Part shown: positions 60,301-64,000 of the stretch, piece after piece
Position numbering within the stretch: the stretch's first letter is position 1
Layout: each line of letters begins with the position of its first letter
Assembly (NCBI RefSeq): GCF_003597395.2
Contig: NC_133770.1
Location: 95,094,206-95,158,205 of the forward strand
DNA from: Chelonoidis abingdonii
Taxonomy: Eukaryota > Chordata > Testudines > Testudinidae
Length of the DNA stretch: 64,000 nt
Direction: 5' to 3'
Notes under the pieces: generated by a model
The model's input: only the letters and a program-made list of their open reading frames with translations
Database searches by the model: none
Told to the model about the DNA's origin: nothing
Program-made: the position numbers and the translations under genes

Positions 60301-61226
60301 AGACACTCTTTCAGCTCCATTTCCTGCTAGACTGATGTTGAGCTAAGTTGCCTGATCATTGTGGACGAGTCCAAATTGTGCTAAATTATTTTCAAAACCA
60401 CAGTCAAGACTACAAAACTGAAATACATACAGACTAAGGGCTCCCTGCTCCCACTGGAGTTGAGGTTGATTGCTCAGTACCACATGGGATCTGGCCCTAA
60501 ACTAGCTTCCTCCTAGCATCAAGTATAATGGGTTTTTAAATGTTAAATGTGTCTTTACTTTCCACTAACCAGCCAACTGTGTTCAGAACCAATTTAAGGG
60601 GAATTGTGGTAAACTGACCTAAAAGGCGCTTGTTTAGTTTATAATCTCTTCTCTCATGAAAGATCAAACAGAGCCAAATCCTCTTGTGGTGTAAATCAGC
60701 ATAGCTCCTTTGAAGATTGATGCCCGTTTACATTAGAGCTTGACCATAGTCTTTGCTTAATTGTCTGGATGAAAAATGAGAGCGTGTTTCCTGTGAACCT
60801 TGAGTTAATCCCCTGGATTTTGTGCATATCAGGCTCAGAGTGGAAAAAAAAAAGTCAGTAAACATACATTAGGAATTAGAATGGGTAGGAATTTGTACTA
60901 AAAAGGCACGTGGTTTGACCACTGAATGCGGCAAACGGATAGTGAGGTAATTTCCATATAATATATTCCATCCTGATTAAGATGATGATGATGCCAGTGT
61001 AGATATGGGACCTCAGTGCATGCCTTCACCGAGTGATGACTTCACATGTTTTATTTGTCTTATAGGGCAAATACTGCTTGTCTTACATACAGTCCCATTG
61101 AAGTCATTGGCATAGGATGAGCAAGATTTAGCCCATTATGGGCCATCAGTGATAGGTTAAATAAAGAAAAGTTTTGTGTAATGGTGAGGGAATAAGGCTT
61201 TGAATAGAAAAGGGGTAAATCATATA
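60301..61226. other. Intron segment, nothing recognised
   Basis: Dispersed CAATGG-family words near 60700 and 61090; no exon recognised. Confidence 0.5.
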
Positions 61227-61417
61227 CACTGGACTTTTGCTAGAACACGGGATTTGGGATCCATGCGCGGTACTGCGTTAACATGGGGACTGCATTATAG
61301 CAGGGACCACGTTAAAATGAATTGCAATTAAAGTAATTAAATTTGGGATCCATGGCCATGACCACGTTATGTGTGAATTCACGCTATATAGACATGCATT
61401 CTAGCGAGTGTCTGGTG
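61227..61417. mobile_element. 191-bp Tc1/mariner-type MITE with TA TSD
   Basis: Termini CACTGGACTTTTGCTAGAAC and, inverted, CACCAGACACTCGCTAGAAT are imperfect inverted repeats flanked by TA (61225-61226 and 61418-61419). An inner direct repeat GGGATCCATG occurs at 61256 and 61345. Non-coding. Confidence 0.75.
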
Positions 61418-61994
61418 TACTTCTTTCCGGGCAGTTTTCTTTAGGCCTGTGTGTGTGTGTGTGTGACTTGTTTCTCCCTCCCTTAATGTCTTGAGCCCAG
61501 TTCTGTCTTAAATATTGTAACTTTTGTATAGTGTCCCAAATATCCAGTGATGGATACCATGGAAATTGGTAAATTGTCGATATCAAAGAAGAAAACTGGT
61601 TTAAAAGCAACTGCAGAGATGTAAACGTTTGGATAGGAAAATGACAGTTCTGTTAAATACTTCTTCAGTTTTTGTTTTGAAAAGATCTTTGTGTTGTTTT
61701 AAACTGTTCAAAAGGGATGATCAGTGTGACTACTCTTATATGGCGAATTTGAATATGCTTACTAATTTAGGAACCAAAAAGTCTATGTGGAACAGCTGTA
61801 TCAGATCAAGCAAAGCACGTAACAGTGCTTGTCCCTTGATTAATTGTAAGACTCTTGCATGCTGTATCATGTAACAGACATTTTAAACCTTCTGAAAGAA
61901 AAAAAAATAAGAGCAAGATTTCAATCCTAGTATAACTAGTGCTTTGGAAATGTTTGTCATTAAATGATTCATTCTTTGTGTTTCTCTCTTACAG

Positions 61995-62046
61995 CATCAA
62001 GCTCTTGGCAGTGCAGGAGCTGTTCGATAGAGATGCTTTGGAAAAG
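61995..62046 (+). CDS. EEPD1: EEPD1, second coding exon (52 bp)
   Basis: Acceptor TCTCTTACAG ends at 61994 and donor GTATTT starts at 62047. The first base completes a Ser codon with the AG left by the previous exon, and the next 51 bases read IKLLAVQELFDRDALEK, residues 288-304. Q294-E295 is the conserved Gln-Glu of the endonuclease/exonuclease/phosphatase fold, where the glutamate binds the catalytic metal. The exon ends in phase 0. The remaining nuclease core (histidine and aspartate catalytic residues) must lie on later exons outside this window. Confidence 0.93.
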
Positions 62047-64000
62047 GTATTTCTTTAACCTTTTATACAACAACAACAATAAAATGTATTCAAGCTCAAA
62101 TCTTTTCATGTCAGCAGGGTTTCCAAACTTCATGTGAAATCAAACAGCATAAAACATAAACAAGTAGGACTTCTTTTCAGCTTCACAATACATAGAGTCA
62201 GACGGACAACATTTGTTCCGGACTGATTGTATTCTCCGGAGGCTTTTGTACTTTATAGCAGGATTTGAAAAGAAATCTCTCTCTCTCTAATCTGTTTGTA
62301 GGAGCATTTTCAAAGCAACTTTCCTAGTAGCTAGTTGAAGTACATGGTTTGCAAAAAGAGTGAGGAATGTCCAAAGAGGTCAGGAAGACCCTAATTCTGT
62401 ACTATATCCCTTTGGAGCCTGAGGGGCCTGGCCAGAGCAAAAGTGGCTTTATGCAGAGGTGGGACCACTGTTGTAGAGAGGGCTCCAACAATTTGGCTAC
62501 TCAGAACAAGTCTACAAAACATGGCGTTTAAGACAACGGCAGTTGCTGGCATCCAGTCTACACTAGTGATCCCAACAGTGAAGCTGTTCTGGTGGCAATA
62601 AAGGAAAATTTGTAGCAGAAATTTCCTATTGAGACAAGGCCAAGAATGTACCAGGAACGGGCCACTTGAGATCTGAGTGAGCAGATTTAAGGAGCCATAT
62701 ACATCAGAGCCAGGCTTTTCATAAAAATCATAAAAATCATGTATTTATAATCACTCCAGCTTCAGATCTTTCAAAAATACTAATCCATTCCATTGAGAAC
62801 CAGACATCCTATTTGTTGTCCAGTCAATTTGCAGCTGCTATAGCCTGCCCTGCATTCATTTCCTATTATCAATATTCTAGAAATACTGGAAGATATAGAA
62901 TGAATGTGTATAGAGAACAACCTAAGTCCTGAACAACAGGAACAACCCTTGGTATTGCGTGCAGAGGGCCAGCACAAGTTGCGTCTGTGTCTTGAGCTTT
63001 GTTTTTGCACAGGGTGAGTTTCACAAAGGACCTTAACCTCTTTAAGCCAATGGGAGTCATTTCATTGGCTTCAGTAGACTAAGATCAAGATTTTTGGTTA
63101 ATGGCATCAAATATCTGATCCTTCTTTCTTTTTATACACCCACCCACCCATTATATCTATTTATCTATCTATCTATCTATCTATCTATAGATTGATATAT
63201 AGATATATAACAAACAATAATTCCACATGTGTTTGGCAGACCTCTGTTTACCTTTTGGCAAAATGCCTCCTTAAACAAGACCTTGCAAGAAAGGGTGACC
63301 TCAGTGTGGTGTGACTGCCGAACAAACCATTGTTTGTAGCTTTGCAGGAAGCTCTTCATAAAAGCTGAACATAAGAAAAATGATGTTTCTAAATTGAGCT
63401 CTGTGACTATTTTATATCTGCTTTGATACTATGCCAGGCTTAAAGAATTAAAAAGGCCAATTTATCCCCCTGGAAAATAACAGTGTTGTGTTATATACGT
63501 ACAGGAACATTTTGCACTCCCCATCCTTCTCTTTTTAATGTGGGGGGGGGGTTTGTTTGTTTTTTTGAAGCACATGTCACTAGAATAATGATCTCTGTGC
63601 TATCTACTTAGAATTCCTCTGTGGAATATGCAACTCGTGTTGTCTTTTAAATCGCTATTTAATCCTATAGTGTTGTAGAAATAAAACAAAATACTAAATA
63701 TCTTTTACTAATCTGTACACCTTAGATTTCTTGTATCTAAAGGTGCTTGGATGGGTTTTTTTTTAAGCTAACTAAGTTTAAGAACAAAGGCGTTTTTGCT
63801 TTAATATGTTTTCTGGCCTTTGTCACGTCATCTTACTGGGTATTCACTAATATATTTTCTTTAATTTCAGAAGCCTAATTTTTCATTTCTTCATACAGAA
63901 TCCTGTGTTGATTTTTAAAAGAAGGGTGAGATATACTTACAAAGGTTTTATGTGAACATCTGTGGAGGAGGAGGAGAAGAAGAAAGAGCTCCCCTTCAGT
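62047..64000. other. EEPD1: Start of the next EEPD1 intron
   Basis: Intronic sequence to the window edge with no further EEPD1 exon recognised. Contains an (ATCT)n microsatellite at 63155-63189 and a G run at 63543-63551. Confidence 0.7.
63155..63189. repeat. (ATCT)n microsatellite
   Basis: About eight tetranucleotide units with one interrupted unit at the left end. Confidence 0.95.

Larger units (their letters stand above)
17871..61994 (+). other. EEPD1: EEPD1 intron (44,124 bp)
   Basis: Bounded by donor AG|GTAAAC at 17871 and acceptor TCTCTTACAG ending at 61994. It joins phase 2 of the first coding exon to the 52-bp exon so that AG + C forms a Ser codon. I found no additional EEPD1 exon or other host gene inside it; its content is mobile DNA and unrecognised sequence, itemised below. 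Confidence 0.9.

Noticed and set aside
59831..60320. Proline-rich minus-strand frames
   Set aside because: Same reason: by-product of the second G-rich minisatellite.

Overview
The window reads as nuclear DNA of a vertebrate, most probably a turtle or another non-avian reptile. The reasons are one recognisable spliced gene with a CpG-island promoter and very long introns, and a sauropsid repeat load: CR1 fragments, several hAT families, a Harbinger element with two convergent genes, Penelope-like hairpins and many short inverted-repeat elements. The taxonomic call is inference from repeat style; no search was run.

The only host gene I can support is EEPD1 (endonuclease/exonuclease/phosphatase family domain containing 1), on the + strand. 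A CpG island at about 16130-17870 holds the promoter/5' UTR, with a (CGG)4(CAG)6 tract and a short upstream ORF. The coding sequence starts at 17011 and runs to a splice donor at 17871 (myristoylation signal, two helix-hairpin-helix modules, start of the nuclease fold). A 44,124-bp intron follows, and a 52-bp exon at 61995-62046 adds the metal-binding Gln-Glu motif. The rest of the gene lies beyond the window. Positions 1-16 kb are upstream intergenic sequence with no gene I can support.

Most remaining structure is mobile DNA, much of it nested, and several insertions can be ordered from target-site duplications (TSDs). (a) A hAT element at 25152-27181 keeps a transposase C-terminus and was later hit by a Penelope-like hairpin (12-bp TSD) and a small hAT MITE. 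(b) A composite hAT element at 30822-33600 (perfect 8-bp TSD) has two inverted copies of the same transposase 3' end facing outward; a hAT-type MITE (perfect 8-bp TSD) sits inside it, and an LTR-like sequence inside that. (c) A Harbinger element at 48609-51202, with a transposase stub lacking the DDE catalytic domain and a convergent Myb-like gene, is inserted in another MITE; a second copy's end lies at 1-270. (d) Three copies of an LTR-like family lie near 11.2-11.7, 38.0-40.3 and 44.8-45.9 kb. Two G-rich minisatellites, a 153-bp palindrome and a poly-T tandem array complete the unusual structures.

No wholly new system is evident. The most distinctive items are the tail-out palindromic hAT element, the hairpin repeats with hammerhead-ribozyme-like cores, and a set of elements sharing a GTCTACACT terminus that may depend on the same Harbinger machinery.
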